From contig NZ_LQXM01000028.1 of the NCBI RefSeq assembly GCF_001648555.1, positions 248,001 to 312,000 of the forward strand: a stretch of DNA of 64,000 nucleotides, read 5' to 3'. A program made the position numbers and the translations under genes. Of this stretch, positions 39,333 through 47,920 are shown piece after piece; the stretch's first letter is position 1, and each line of letters starts with the position of its first letter. The stretch is from Rossellomorea aquimaris TF-12 (GTDB taxonomy: Bacteria; Bacillota; Bacilli; Bacillales; Bacillaceae_B). The notes beneath the pieces were generated by a model, which made no database searches, had not been told where the DNA came from, and worked only from the letters and a program-made list of their open reading frames with translations.

Positions 39333-39527
39333 GGTGTTTTACTAAAGATTTTTTGTAACTTTTCAAAACACGCTGAAAAAGTTGATTGGAGCAAAAAGTG
39401 TTCGACTCCTACGAATAGCTGGACAGGTGAGATACCAGTCTTGTCGTGGAAAGCGAGCCCTGCAGCGGAAATCAACTATTATTTCTTTTTTAAAAATAGC
39501 CATAAACTTTACGAAAAGAGCCTTTAA
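39333..39527 (+). repeat. MITE-like Bacillaceae repeat
   Basis: About 195 bp. The left end (TTTTACTAAAGATTTTTTGTA) is an imperfect inverse of the right end (TAGCCATAAACTTTACGAAAA), and the core reads AAGTTGATTGGAGC ... GGAAAGCGAGCCCTGCAGCGGAAATCAAC. No transposase is encoded. Between here and the serC promoter (39082-39332) I see no gene. Confidence 0.75.
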
Positions 39528-39531
39528 ATAA

Positions 39532-39570
39532 ATAAAAAAAACTAGCCCCAAACATAGCAAGGACTAGGCT
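39532..39570 (-). terminator. Terminator of ktrAB
   Basis: CCTAGTCC / GGGGCTAG with TTTTTTTTA on the minus strand, just after the ktrB stop. Confidence 0.82.
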
Positions 39571-39581
39571 TTTACGGATAT

Positions 39582-40904
39582 TTAACCAGTGAGAATATCT
39601 TCTTTTGGATACCGAATTTTTTCTTTGTCTGGTCTGGATAATGAGAAAGCGAGTGTTAGGGGTCCAAGTTTCCCTGAGAACATCACAATTATGATCACCC
39701 ATTTTCCAATTGCTGTGAGTGACGCTGTGAGACCCATGGATAATCCAACTGTTCCAAAGGCTGAAACGACTTCAAAAAGGATGGATAGGAAAGACGCTTC
39801 CTTTTCTGTAATATTTAATACGAACAGTGCACCAAACACTAACAGTACAGAAATCATACACACGGCTAATGCTTTAAAGATATAATTTTGGTCAATGGTA
39901 CGTCGGAAAATACGAATCTCTTTTTTCTCCCTTAGAAAAGCCAATGAGCTTAGCACAATGACGAAGAAGGTAGTTAATTTGATTCCGCCACCCGTTGAAG
40001 CACTTCCTGCTCCAATAAACATAAGTAATATGGTCAGAAGCAGGGTCGAGCTTTCCATATTTCCATAATCTAACGTGTTAAATCCTGCTGTTCGTGGCGT
40101 TACGCCTTGAAAATATGACCCTAAGAGTTTATCAAATAAAGATAAATCTCCTAATGTATGAGGATTATTGAACTCTAGTAAAAAAAACATCATCATGGCA
40201 AAAAAGTTAATAATCAATGTACCGACAATCATAATTTTCGTGTGTAGGGAAAGCTTTCGAATACTAGTTGACTTCCATAAATCAACCAGGACAGTAAACC
40301 CTATTCCTCCTATTATAAATAAGATAGAAATGGTGAGATTTACAATCGGACTTCCCATATACCCCATTAAACTATCTGACCAAATGGAAAATCCCGCATT
40401 ATTAAAAGCGGAAATAGAGTGAAATAAGCTCACGTATAATCCTCTTTTCCAGCCAAATTCAGGAACCCATTCGAAGGATAACAGAATGACAGCGAAGGCT
40501 TCTACAATAAACGAAAAAACAAATAAATATTGTACAAGTTTGATGACTCCACCGACAGACGTCTGATTTAAAGCCTGTTGAAGAAGCAATCGCTCTTTAA
40601 ATCCAATTTTCTTACCAATCATCATAAAGATTAAGACAGCAAAGGACATAATACCTAGTCCACCAATTTGAATTAAAAGCATGACGACCGTTTCACCAAA
40701 GAGGGTAAATACGCTTCCAGTATCGACTACAACTAATCCTGTTACGGTCATAGCTGAGGTAGTCGTAAATAAAGCATCTAACCAAGAAATCGATTCGGTT
40801 GTAGCAAAAGGAAGCTTAAGCAGCAGCATCCCAACGATGATAAAAAAGAGAAACGTCACCACCAACAGTTGAGGTGGACTTAAACGAATCACTTTATCAT
40901 TCAT
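39582..40904 (-). CDS. ktrB: Potassium uptake channel subunit KtrB
   Basis: Trk/Ktr-family K+ channel of 440 residues with four pore loops carrying the selectivity glycines TVTGLVV, NNAGFS, TAGFNTL and GTVGLSMG, each between two membrane helices. It forms a complex with the cytosolic ring protein KtrA, encoded 2 bp upstream. The ktrAB transcript begins with a c-di-AMP riboswitch, so high c-di-AMP should switch off uptake. Confidence 0.94.
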   Translation of the reverse strand: MNDKVIRLSPPQLLVVTFLFFIIVGMLLLKLPFATTESISWLDALFTTTSAMTVTGLVVVDTGSVFTLFGETVVMLLIQIGGLGIMSFAVLIFMMIGKKIGFKERLLLQQALNQTSVGGVIKLVQYLFVFSFIVEAFAVILLSFEWVPEFGWKRGLYVSLFHSISAFNNAGFSIWSDSLMGYMGSPIVNLTISILFIIGGIGFTVLVDLWKSTSIRKLSLHTKIMIVGTLIINFFAMMMFFLLEFNNPHTLGDLSLFDKLLGSYFQGVTPRTAGFNTLDYGNMESSTLLLTILLMFIGAGSASTGGGIKLTTFFVIVLSSLAFLREKKEIRIFRRTIDQNYIFKALAVCMISVLLVFGALFVLNITEKEASFLSILFEVVSAFGTVGLSMGLTASLTAIGKWVIIIVMFSGKLGPLTLAFSLSRPDKEKIRYPKEDILTG

Positions 40905-40906
40905 TT

Positions 40907-41563
40907 TTATACACCTTCTTTTTCAAATCGATTGATATCACGGTTATGGCCAATCACAATTAACAGATCATCGATGTTAATGATTTCTTCTGCTGAAGGA
41001 GAAACGATGACTTCTTCACCACGGTGAATGGCGATAATATTACAGCCGAATTTTGCCCGTACATCTAAATCATTCAATGTTTTATTTGCTACCTTTTTAG
41101 AAGCGTACACCTCTACGATACTGTGTTCCTTTGAAAGCTCAATATAATCGATAATTTTTTCCGAGGTTATATGATGTGCAATTCTTCTTGCCATATCACG
41201 TTCAGGATGAATCACTTTATCGGCTCCTATACGATCAAGCACTTTTTGGTGATAGGCATTCGATGCCTTCACCCATACCTCCTTCACCCCTAATTCCTTA
41301 AGCAGGAGGGTTGTCAAAATACTGGCTTCGATATTTTCACCGAAAGAAACAATCACATGATCAAAGTTTCGTAACCCCAGTGATTTCAATACAGATTCAT
41401 CCATTGCATTGGCTTGTACAGCATGAGTCGCAATATCAATAAATTTCTGAACGACATCATGATGAATATCTATGGCTAACACTTCAACATCTAATGCTGA
41501 TAATTCCTGCACTAGATTTCCTCCAAATCTTCCTAATCCAATCACTGCAAATTGCTTTTTCAT
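40907..41563 (-). CDS. ktrA: Potassium uptake regulatory subunit KtrA (RCK)
   Basis: A 218-residue RCK protein. The Rossmann part begins KKQFAVIGLGRFGGNLVQEL (nucleotide motif GLGRFG) and the RCK_C part ends LLIVIGHNRDINRFEKEG, which binds c-di-AMP in KtrA proteins. The ATG at 41563 follows GGAGG. Its sequence is between KtrA and KtrC of B. subtilis; adjacency to ktrB and the riboswitch favour KtrA. Confidence 0.9.
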   Translation of the reverse strand: MKKQFAVIGLGRFGGNLVQELSALDVEVLAIDIHHDVVQKFIDIATHAVQANAMDESVLKSLGLRNFDHVIVSFGENIEASILTTLLLKELGVKEVWVKASNAYHQKVLDRIGADKVIHPERDMARRIAHHITSEKIIDYIELSKEHSIVEVYASKKVANKTLNDLDVRAKFGCNIIAIHRGEEVIVSPSAEEIINIDDLLIVIGHNRDINRFEKEGV

Positions 41564-41661
41564 GTTGCTTTCCTCCAAAACCTTTTTTATAGCTTAACCA
41601 TCTTATACTGGTTCATTATTAATAAGTAGTTCTTCTTTTCCACTTCCCTCAAAAATGAAAC

Positions 41662-41695
41662 CACAAAAAAACCACCAGGAACTAAGCCCTGTGGT
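41662..41695 (-). terminator. Riboswitch-controlled terminator before ktrA
   Basis: CCACAGGG / CCTGGTGG hairpin followed by TTTTTTTG on the minus strand, between the c-di-AMP aptamer and ktrA. Confidence 0.88.
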
Positions 41696-41727
41696 CAAAA
41701 CATTCGATCACAAGTATCATCCACTCC

Positions 41728-41848
41728 CAAGACGCTTTCGAGGTTAGCTGACGGATTCGGGCTATGGAAGTAGCCCTACCTAATGAAAGGATTCACCCCA
41801 ATGAAACAATTGGGTCCCCCGATTCAAACATGAATTAAGCGTATCTAA
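41728..41848 (-). promoter_or_regulatory. c-di-AMP riboswitch (ydaO/yuaA type)
   Basis: The minus strand carries the conserved ydaO core: ACGCTTAATTC, GAATCGGGGGACCCAATT, TTGGGGTGAATC, TAGGGCTAC, and CCGTCAGCTAACCTCG. ACGCTT and AAGCGT close the P1 stem. It precedes a terminator and ktrA, so ligand binding should stop transcription. The same riboswitch class controls ktrAB in B. subtilis. Confidence 0.95.
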
Positions 41849-41869
41849 TCTATTCGTTTGATGATAGAT

Positions 41870-41898
41870 ATAATACTCCTCTCCTAATTCATTGTAAA
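41870..41898 (-). promoter_or_regulatory. SigA promoter of ktrAB
   Basis: TTTACA (41893-41898), 17-base spacer, TATTAT (41870-41875) on the minus strand, directly upstream of the riboswitch. Confidence 0.72.
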
Positions 41899-41967
41899 TA
41901 GCCTTTTTGTAAAATTTCCTATTAACAGGGTTGGGATTTCATCCATTATTTACTCCATGTAAAATAG

Positions 41968-41993
41968 GTTTTCTTTTCGTAAATACAGGGAAT
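41968..41993 (+). promoter_or_regulatory. Candidate SigB promoter of the DUF1206 gene
   Basis: GTTTTC, 14-base spacer, GGGAAT; compare the SigB consensus GTTTAA-N12-15-GGGTAT. It ends about 50 bp before the start codon. Confidence 0.55.
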
Positions 41994-42042
41994 AGCATAC
42001 ATAAGTATTACGAATTTAGTACTAGAAGGAGAGAAGAATCTT

Positions 42043-42903
42043 ATGGCAGATTTTCCGTCCATGACATCATCTAATAAATTGAGTCCAACCAAAAGTGATT
42101 CATCATCTGATATAAAACCCTGGATAAAAGGCTTTGCTCGTGTGGGGTATGTTTCAAGAGGACTTGTTTATATGCTCATTGGGGCTTTATCCGTGATGGC
42201 TGCTTTAGGTATAGGTGGAAGCACATCCGATTCAAGCGGTGCATTCTCAGCCGTTGCAAGCAAACCCTTTGGCGAGGTACTCCTGTGGATATTAGGAGTC
42301 GGATTAATTGGTATCGTTATGTGGAGAGTGATTCAAGTCATAATGGATCCTGAACATGTTAAAAACGGTGGAAAGTCCATGTTCAGAAGACTCACAAGCC
42401 TCATTAGCGGTATTGCTTATGGAATTTTAACTTACAAGGCATTTTCCATCGCTATGCACGCTGGAAGCAGCTCAGGATCAGGCTCAAAACAAACGTTATC
42501 TGCGAAATTATTAGCACAACCATTTGGACAATGGATTGTAGGTATCATCGGACTCATTATTATTGGATTTGCATTACATGAAATTTATAAAGCATACACA
42601 GAAAAATATACAGATAAGTTTAAACGACATGAAATGTCAGAGAAAGAGTGGGAATTAGGTCGGAAGTCCGGAAAACTTGGTTTCTATGCTCGTGGCATCG
42701 TCTTTTTAATTATCGGTTATTTCTTTATCCAAACGGCCATTACGGCAGATCCCGAAAAAACAAAAGGACTGGACGGGGCTCTATCGGAAATTGCACAACA
42801 GCCATTTGGACAATGGATTCTGGGCGTTGTGGCAGTTGGATTATTCCTATATGGTGTTTTCCAGATTCTTAAGGGTAAGAATCGTCATATGAATATTTAT
42901 TAA
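42043..42903 (+). CDS. DUF1206 membrane protein (three repeats)
   Basis: A 286-residue protein with a polar N-terminus (1-30) and six membrane helices arranged as three DUF1206 repeats, each with an aromatic-glycine start (FARVGYVSRGLVYMLIGAL; LTSLISGIAYGILTYKA; GFYARGIVFLIIGYFF) and a QPFGQWIxGxxG-type second helix. Function unknown; the family is often found in stress regulons. It has a SigB-like promoter and its own terminator. Confidence 0.85.
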   Translation: MADFPSMTSSNKLSPTKSDSSSDIKPWIKGFARVGYVSRGLVYMLIGALSVMAALGIGGSTSDSSGAFSAVASKPFGEVLLWILGVGLIGIVMWRVIQVIMDPEHVKNGGKSMFRRLTSLISGIAYGILTYKAFSIAMHAGSSSGSGSKQTLSAKLLAQPFGQWIVGIIGLIIIGFALHEIYKAYTEKYTDKFKRHEMSEKEWELGRKSGKLGFYARGIVFLIIGYFFIQTAITADPEKTKGLDGALSEIAQQPFGQWILGVVAVGLFLYGVFQILKGKNRHMNIY

Positions 42904-42943
42904 GATAACATCAACAATAAACAAAACATTAACAGAAAAAACC

Positions 42944-42973
42944 TGCGGAGTGGCTTAGCTGCTCCGTTTTTTT
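42944..42973 (+). terminator. Terminator of the DUF1206 gene
   Basis: CGGAG / CTCCG stem with a small inner helix, then TTTTTTTG. Confidence 0.8.
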
Positions 42974-43079
42974 GTATTTGTATTGTTGTTTTTTTTAAAA
43001 AAATAGGAGCCCTCTCTTTGACAGAATATGATAAGTGTTGTATTTTATTAAAATGTAATCCCTACTAAACTTATAAGAA

Positions 43080-43094
43080 TTATAATTATTATCA
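43080..43094. promoter_or_regulatory. Fur-box-like site
   Basis: TTATAATTATTATCA matches the 7-1-7 Fur box TGATAATNATTATCA at all but one position. It lies 46 bp upstream of the symporter start, in AT-rich sequence. Confidence 0.55.
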
Positions 43095-43140
43095 TTTCAT
43101 TTTTTTGGGGAATTCTACTATTAAAAAGGGAGGTTATCAT

Positions 43141-44364
43141 ATGAAGACTCTTTGGAGAGGCTACTTAGATACATCATTAATTATTAAAATTACAATTGCA
43201 CTTATTTTAGGAATACTTGTCGGCTTGCTATTTGGTGACGGGGCATCGACCTTGAAGCCTCTAGGAGATTTGCTTATCCGACTTCTTAAGTTTCTTATTC
43301 TTCCCCTTATCTTTTTCACGTTGATTGTTGGAGTAAATCAAACCAATGTCAATCGCTTAGGTCGAATGGGAGGAAAAACGTTTTTATACTATCTACTCAC
43401 ATCTGCTTTAGCGATTATGGTGGGAATAACCGTAGCAAGTATTTTTAACCCCGGTAAGGGGATGACACTGGATACGACAGAAAGTTTTAAGGTACCAGAA
43501 AACCCTGGTCTGACAAATGTTTTACTAAACATTGTCCCAGATAACATTCTACTGGCATTCACGGAATTCAACTTACTTGGAATTATTTTTACAGCCATCG
43601 TTTTTGGAATTGCGATTTCATACTTGCGGTCTTCGAAGGAATATCATGATCTGGGAGAGAATGTTTACACATTCATCAATGGATTGAATGAGGCAACATT
43701 AGCCATCATGAAGGTGGTTTTACAATATGTACCGATTGGAATCTTTGCGATTATCGCCAATACAGTGGGCAGTCAAGGAGTTGACACTTTATTATCACTT
43801 GGTAATATGATCGGCGTCTTGTATATTGCATTGTTTGTTCAAATTGCGATCTATATTGGTTTCTTGATTGTCTTTAAGATTAGTCCAAGAAAATTTTTCA
43901 AAGAAGCCCGGACACCAATGATTACAGCATTCGTTACTCAAAGCAGTTCAGGGACCTTGCCCCTTACCCTAAATGCAGCGAAAAACCTGGGACTTTCAAA
44001 AAGTTTATACGGGTTCAGCTTACCATTAGGGGCTACCATCAACATGGATGGAGCCGCTATTCGAATTGCCGTTTCTGCTGTGTTTGCTGCAAATGTTATA
44101 GGCGATCCATTAAGCTTATCAGATATGCTGGTCGTCGTATTAATTGGGACACTTGCCTCTATCGGAACGGCGGGAGTGCCTGGTGCAGGCATTATTATGA
44201 TTGCCACCGTTTTTGCCCAGCTTGGTCTGCCTATGGAAGCCGTTGCTCTTCTCACCGCTATTGATGCATTGGTTGGAATGGGCTGTACAGCTCTGAACGT
44301 AACTGGTGACTTAGTTGGTACGTCGGTTATTCAAAAAACGGAGAAGGAAACCCCCTCTCTTTAA
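43141..44364 (+). CDS. Dicarboxylate/amino acid:cation symporter (DAACS family)
   Basis: A 407-residue transporter of the GltP/DctA family moving glutamate, aspartate or C4-dicarboxylates with H+ or Na+. The family core is visible: re-entrant loop with QSSSGTLPLTL (about 270), NMDGAAIRIAVS (about 301-312), the second hairpin GTAGVPGAGIIMI (about 342-354), and MGCTALNVTGD (about 381). The ATG at 43141 follows GGGAGG; the upstream in-frame start is unlikely. Closest family member cannot be chosen from sequence inspection. Confidence 0.9.
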   Translation: MKTLWRGYLDTSLIIKITIALILGILVGLLFGDGASTLKPLGDLLIRLLKFLILPLIFFTLIVGVNQTNVNRLGRMGGKTFLYYLLTSALAIMVGITVASIFNPGKGMTLDTTESFKVPENPGLTNVLLNIVPDNILLAFTEFNLLGIIFTAIVFGIAISYLRSSKEYHDLGENVYTFINGLNEATLAIMKVVLQYVPIGIFAIIANTVGSQGVDTLLSLGNMIGVLYIALFVQIAIYIGFLIVFKISPRKFFKEARTPMITAFVTQSSSGTLPLTLNAAKNLGLSKSLYGFSLPLGATINMDGAAIRIAVSAVFAANVIGDPLSLSDMLVVVLIGTLASIGTAGVPGAGIIMIATVFAQLGLPMEAVALLTAIDALVGMGCTALNVTGDLVGTSVIQKTEKETPSL

Positions 44365-44375
44365 TCATTAAAAAA

Positions 44376-44407
44376 ATCCCCAGAGAAGAAATGCTTCTCT
44401 GGGGATT
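44376..44407. terminator. Bidirectional terminator between symporter and amidotransferase genes
   Basis: AATCCCCAGAGAAG / CTTCTCTGGGGATT around AAATG, flanked by A and T runs; serves both convergent genes. Confidence 0.92.
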
Positions 44408-44412
44408 TCATT

Positions 44413-45111
44413 TTAACTAAAAGGTCTAGAATTTACTAATAAGAATCTATTTAGCAGTCCACTTAAAACTTTCTTGGATTCTTCAAAATATTGATCTTGA
44501 GAAAGAATAAATGCCGGATCTTGTATATACGGTCCGCTAGAAAGTTCTCCCTCATTCTCTGCTACCATTCGGACTATATCCCTCGTAAACTCAAGGTGAA
44601 ATTGTAAGCAAAGTACATGTTTTTGATACAGAAATGCTTGATGTGGGCATGCTTCACTTTCTGCCAGTAGCAAGGTGCCTTGTGGAAGGTCAAATGTATC
44701 TGAGTGCCATTGCATAGCCAGGAATTCTTTTGAGCCAGTCAAAAAAGGCCAGTGCTCTTTTTTCAATTTAATAGTATGCCATCCAATTTCCTCAGAAGGA
44801 CTTTTATATACCCGGGCTCCTAATAAGGAGGCAATTAGCTGAGCGCCCATACAAATACCAATTACTTTTATATTAGCTTTTATGGCAGAATGAATAAATT
44901 CTTTTTCTTCTTTCATCCAAGGAAAATCGGTTTCATTACATACACTCATTGGTCCTCCTAACACGATTAAAACGTCAATATGATCTAAAGTAGGAAATGC
45001 TTCTCCATTAAAGACAGCTGTTTTTGTCGTTGTGCATTCGTTTTCATCAGCCCAGTCGTTAATAAAGCCTAAATTCTCAAAGGGTACATGCTGCAAATAA
45101 TGAATTCTCAT
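44413..45111 (-). CDS. Class I glutamine amidotransferase-like protein
   Basis: A 232-residue protein of the GMP-synthase-like amidotransferase group. It has LIVLGGPMSV (about 49), nucleophile Cys in VIGICMGAQLIASLLG (about 87), and the His-x-Glu pair in CLQFHLEFTRD (about 171-173). ATG at 45111 follows GGAGG. No synthetase domain is attached; the homologues often act in gamma-glutamyl hydrolysis or are uncharacterised. Confidence 0.85.
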   Translation of the reverse strand: MRIHYLQHVPFENLGFINDWADENECTTTKTAVFNGEAFPTLDHIDVLIVLGGPMSVCNETDFPWMKEEKEFIHSAIKANIKVIGICMGAQLIASLLGARVYKSPSEEIGWHTIKLKKEHWPFLTGSKEFLAMQWHSDTFDLPQGTLLLAESEACPHQAFLYQKHVLCLQFHLEFTRDIVRMVAENEGELSSGPYIQDPAFILSQDQYFEESKKVLSGLLNRFLLVNSRPFS

Positions 45112-45221
45112 GTTTCTTTCCTCCATTGTGTAGGGTTGTTTTTAATTAGGTTTTGTGAAAGCAAAGCTTTGATAAGAAATGGGATTGAAGCGGAAATTAA
45201 CAAAAAGCATTAGGTAAATAA

Positions 45222-45258
45222 GAAAGTCCGGAAACAGATATATTCCTGGGCTTTTTTC
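45222..45258 (+). terminator. Orphan terminator-like hairpin
   Basis: AAGTCCGGAA / TTCCTGGGCTT stem (one bulge) followed by TTTTTTC on the plus strand. No plus-strand gene precedes it: the stretch 45112-45547 contains no ORF that I can support. It might end a small RNA starting near 45130. Confidence 0.5.
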
Positions 45259-45547
45259 TCTCTGTGTACACAGTCTTTCTGTGCATTTTCTTATGGTTCA
45301 AGTTTATTGAAGAATCCTGGAACACCTAAAAAGGATGAATAATTGAAAATAGTATAAACATAGTCATTAGTACTGTCAAAAAACGTTTTCTTGCTTCTCA
45401 TTGCTGCTAATCGTCGGTTTTGTTTTGAAATTACACACTACTATTATCGACGATTCGTGTGCAATAAGAAGGTTTTTTTAAAAACGAATGGAATAAGTGT
45501 AAAGAAAAGGTATTGAAGAACCGAAAATTGATCAATAAAAAGGGGAA

Positions 45548-46441
45548 ATGGAAGTGGGACAAACCATCTTAAATAAATCAACAAAGAAACCAATGTTACT
45601 AAAAATAAGTTTAGGTATCATTTTCTTCTTTCTAATCTTAATGGTTATTGGTATTGCTTTATTAAATGGATATATTAATGACAAGTCCATCACGGTAGAA
45701 GAAACGCTTATTTCAAAAGGAGACCCTCAAAAACTTCTAGCCATTTTCGCACATCCCGATGATGAGATTATGGTTGCAGGGACACTACATAAGTTAGCAG
45801 AAGATGGAGTCGACATTACTTCATTATACTTAACACGAGGGGAAGCAGGTCCAACTGGTAATCTTGTTCCTCAAGAAAAGTTAGGTGCAGAACGTACCAA
45901 AGAAATGAAGGAAGTTGCTAAAATATTAGAAATTAACCAGCTTCAGATATTTGATTACCCCGATGGTGGTTTACAGAATGAAGACCCTGCCGTTATAAAG
46001 AAGACGATTACGAAAGCTATCCAAAAAAGTAAGCCTTCTATCATTATTACATTTGACGATAAACTTGGGCTTTATGGACATTCAGACCATCTTCTTACAG
46101 GGAAATACGTAAAAGAAGTATTGGTAGATGATGCTTATACAGTTAGGCACCTTTATCAAATGACCTTACCTCAACCGATGATTGATACGGCTCTAAAAAT
46201 CTCAACGACATTCAAAGAACGATATCCGAAAAACCCTGAAGATGGGTTACCAAAACCGACTGTAGCCATAAAAATGGCTAGTGAAGCAAAAGAAAAGAAG
46301 GCAGTTGTTGAGGCTCATAAAACACAGTGGCAAGTAACAGGTGATGTACAGCCCCTGCATGACAAAATTCCTTATTGGTTATATTATCGTATTTTTGACA
46401 GGGAATATTTTACTAAGGTTGAACTCAATTCAACTCCATGA
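45548..46441 (+). CDS. PIG-L/LmbE-family N-deacetylase, membrane-anchored
   Basis: A 297-residue zinc deacetylase. A single N-terminal membrane helix (LLKISLGIIFFFLILMVIGI, about 17-36) anchors an extracytoplasmic domain. The zinc/catalytic motif is AIFAHPDDEIM (His-Pro-Asp-Asp-Glu, about 68-73) and the third ligand is in GLYGHSDH (about 179-182). Such enzymes deacetylate N-acetyl sugars; BshB of bacillithiol synthesis is a soluble relative, so this one is not BshB. A GTG at 45554 is better spaced from AAGGGG and may be the real start. Confidence 0.85.
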   Translation: MEVGQTILNKSTKKPMLLKISLGIIFFFLILMVIGIALLNGYINDKSITVEETLISKGDPQKLLAIFAHPDDEIMVAGTLHKLAEDGVDITSLYLTRGEAGPTGNLVPQEKLGAERTKEMKEVAKILEINQLQIFDYPDGGLQNEDPAVIKKTITKAIQKSKPSIIITFDDKLGLYGHSDHLLTGKYVKEVLVDDAYTVRHLYQMTLPQPMIDTALKISTTFKERYPKNPEDGLPKPTVAIKMASEAKEKKAVVEAHKTQWQVTGDVQPLHDKIPYWLYYRIFDREYFTKVELNSTP

Positions 46442-46448
46442 ATAAGAA

Positions 46449-46486
46449 ACGCCTGGAAAACCTATGTACATAGGTTTTCCAGGCGT
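46449..46486. terminator. Bidirectional terminator
   Basis: Perfect 18-bp inverted repeat ACGCCTGGAAAACCTATG around TA, between the convergent PIG-L and minJ genes. T-rich on the plus side only weakly (TTTGTC). Confidence 0.8.
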
Positions 46487-46501
46487 TTGTCATTATGAAA
46501 T

Positions 46502-47698
46502 TCAAGACACTTTATGTCTTCCCATTCGTGTTTCATCGTCGGCAAAGATAATCCCCAATTCATGATGATCTCCCTCATACAAAGCTCCTTGAGTGAAGCG
46601 ATTTTCATGATTGGTCCCCTTTACCTCCAACTTACAGTAGGCACCGTTTTTTTGCAGTGCTTCATAGAAGCTTCTTTCGTTATTTACTTCTACTCCATTT
46701 GCCTTTAAAATGACCTCTCCGACTTTAAGAGATAATTTTTCAGCTGGAGAGTCAGGAAGAATACCGAGAATCATCATACCCTTCTCTTGCCTTGAATAAA
46801 AATACGGCTTTGAATCATCCTGTGTACGATGACGATAACCTATCCATGCGCGACCAAAAATAGCGATGGCACCGGCAAACACAGAAAACATTGGTGCCCA
46901 AAAACCAGTGACAGCAAGAGTTAATACAAATGCTCCCAGCCAAAAAATCTGTGCTCCCGCTTTTGTGATGACTGCATGTGGAAGGGAACTTCTTACAAGT
47001 TGCTGAAACCCGAGTAAGAAGGGGATACAAAGTAATGTGTAGCTTTGTGTTCCTAATGTAAAAACCGGCCACCATTCAAACGGTAGCGCTAAAGGTCCCG
47101 TCGGGAGAAGGACAAACATTGGTACGAGCCACAGTTTTTTACTGAGGTGGGCACCTACTTTTAATCCTCTTGTACTGTTAATTAAACGTGGAGATGTGTT
47201 TTTCCATCCATTCATTCGAATTAAGAGTCCTTCTACGATCATCAGCAATCCTAGTAAAACTACCACAGAACTTAATAATCCCAAATTCAATTCTTCTAAG
47301 TATGTATTTACATAAGGAATGTTCCAATTGAAATAGTGGATGGTTACTAAAATGAAGTACGAAAATCCGATACTCATGGCAGCTGACAACAGTTGAAAGC
47401 GGCCTGTTAACCCAAATAAAATAGTCATGATTCCAATCATTAAGACGGCAGCCATCGGAATTACGACTCCTGCCCCTATCATTACAAAGGAAAAGATCAG
47501 TCCAAGCCATAGTCCTTTTGAGAACATCACTCTCAAATCATGATATCCATCTAGTAACCTAGTATTGAAATCTCGTCTTTCTCGCTTCACACGATAATAT
47601 CCTGTTAAAATAGCAAACAGTACAGACATGTACAAAACAGGATGTAAAAATAGCTTTCCTAACCCTTTCAATGCTTCTAATAACCAAAGCTCGATCAA
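46502..47698 (-). CDS. minJ: Cell-division topology protein MinJ (PDZ, polytopic)
   Basis: A 398-residue membrane protein: about eight helices over residues 15-300, then a PDZ domain (GMMILGILPDSPAEKLSLKVGEVILKANG, about 311-340). This is the architecture of MinJ, which bridges DivIVA and MinD at the poles and septum of B. subtilis. The location next to ctpB matches B. subtilis. ATG after GAGGGTGG. Confidence 0.88.
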   Translation of the reverse strand: MIELWLLEALKGLGKLFLHPVLYMSVLFAILTGYYRVKRERRDFNTRLLDGYHDLRVMFSKGLWLGLIFSFVMIGAGVVIPMAAVLMIGIMTILFGLTGRFQLLSAAMSIGFSYFILVTIHYFNWNIPYVNTYLEELNLGLLSSVVVLLGLLMIVEGLLIRMNGWKNTSPRLINSTRGLKVGAHLSKKLWLVPMFVLLPTGPLALPFEWWPVFTLGTQSYTLLCIPFLLGFQQLVRSSLPHAVITKAGAQIFWLGAFVLTLAVTGFWAPMFSVFAGAIAIFGRAWIGYRHRTQDDSKPYFYSRQEKGMMILGILPDSPAEKLSLKVGEVILKANGVEVNNERSFYEALQKNGAYCKLEVKGTNHENRFTQGALYEGDHHELGIIFADDETRMGRHKVS

Positions 47699-47872
47699 TC
47701 ATGTCACCACCCTCTTGTAGAAATTTTCTATTACCTTCTATTTTAGCAAATTACTCTAGCAAAACCTATTGCATTTTTTTTCGATTGTTTTACGGATTGA
47801 TTTCATGCTCGACAGTAATCATCATTTTTTCCCGGGAAATGATGTCGTAGAAAATCAGGAAATGTCGCAGAA

Positions 47873-47913
47873 CAAAAAAAGGTGGATGGATGTGACAATC
47901 ACATTCATCCACT
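47873..47913 (-). terminator. Terminator of ctpB
   Basis: GTGGATGAATGTGA / TCACATCCATCCAC hairpin with TTTTTTTG on the minus strand. Confidence 0.9.
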
Positions 47914-47920
47914 TTATCGT

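Noticed and set aside
39111-39345. Overlapping 70-71 aa ORFs on both strands upstream of serC
   Set aside because: Neither has a ribosome site or recognisable sequence, and they mirror each other in an intergenic region next to a repeat.
45409-45455. Inverted repeat AATCGTCG / CGACGATT
   Set aside because: Eight-base arms with a 31-base loop and no T run; too weak to assign a role.
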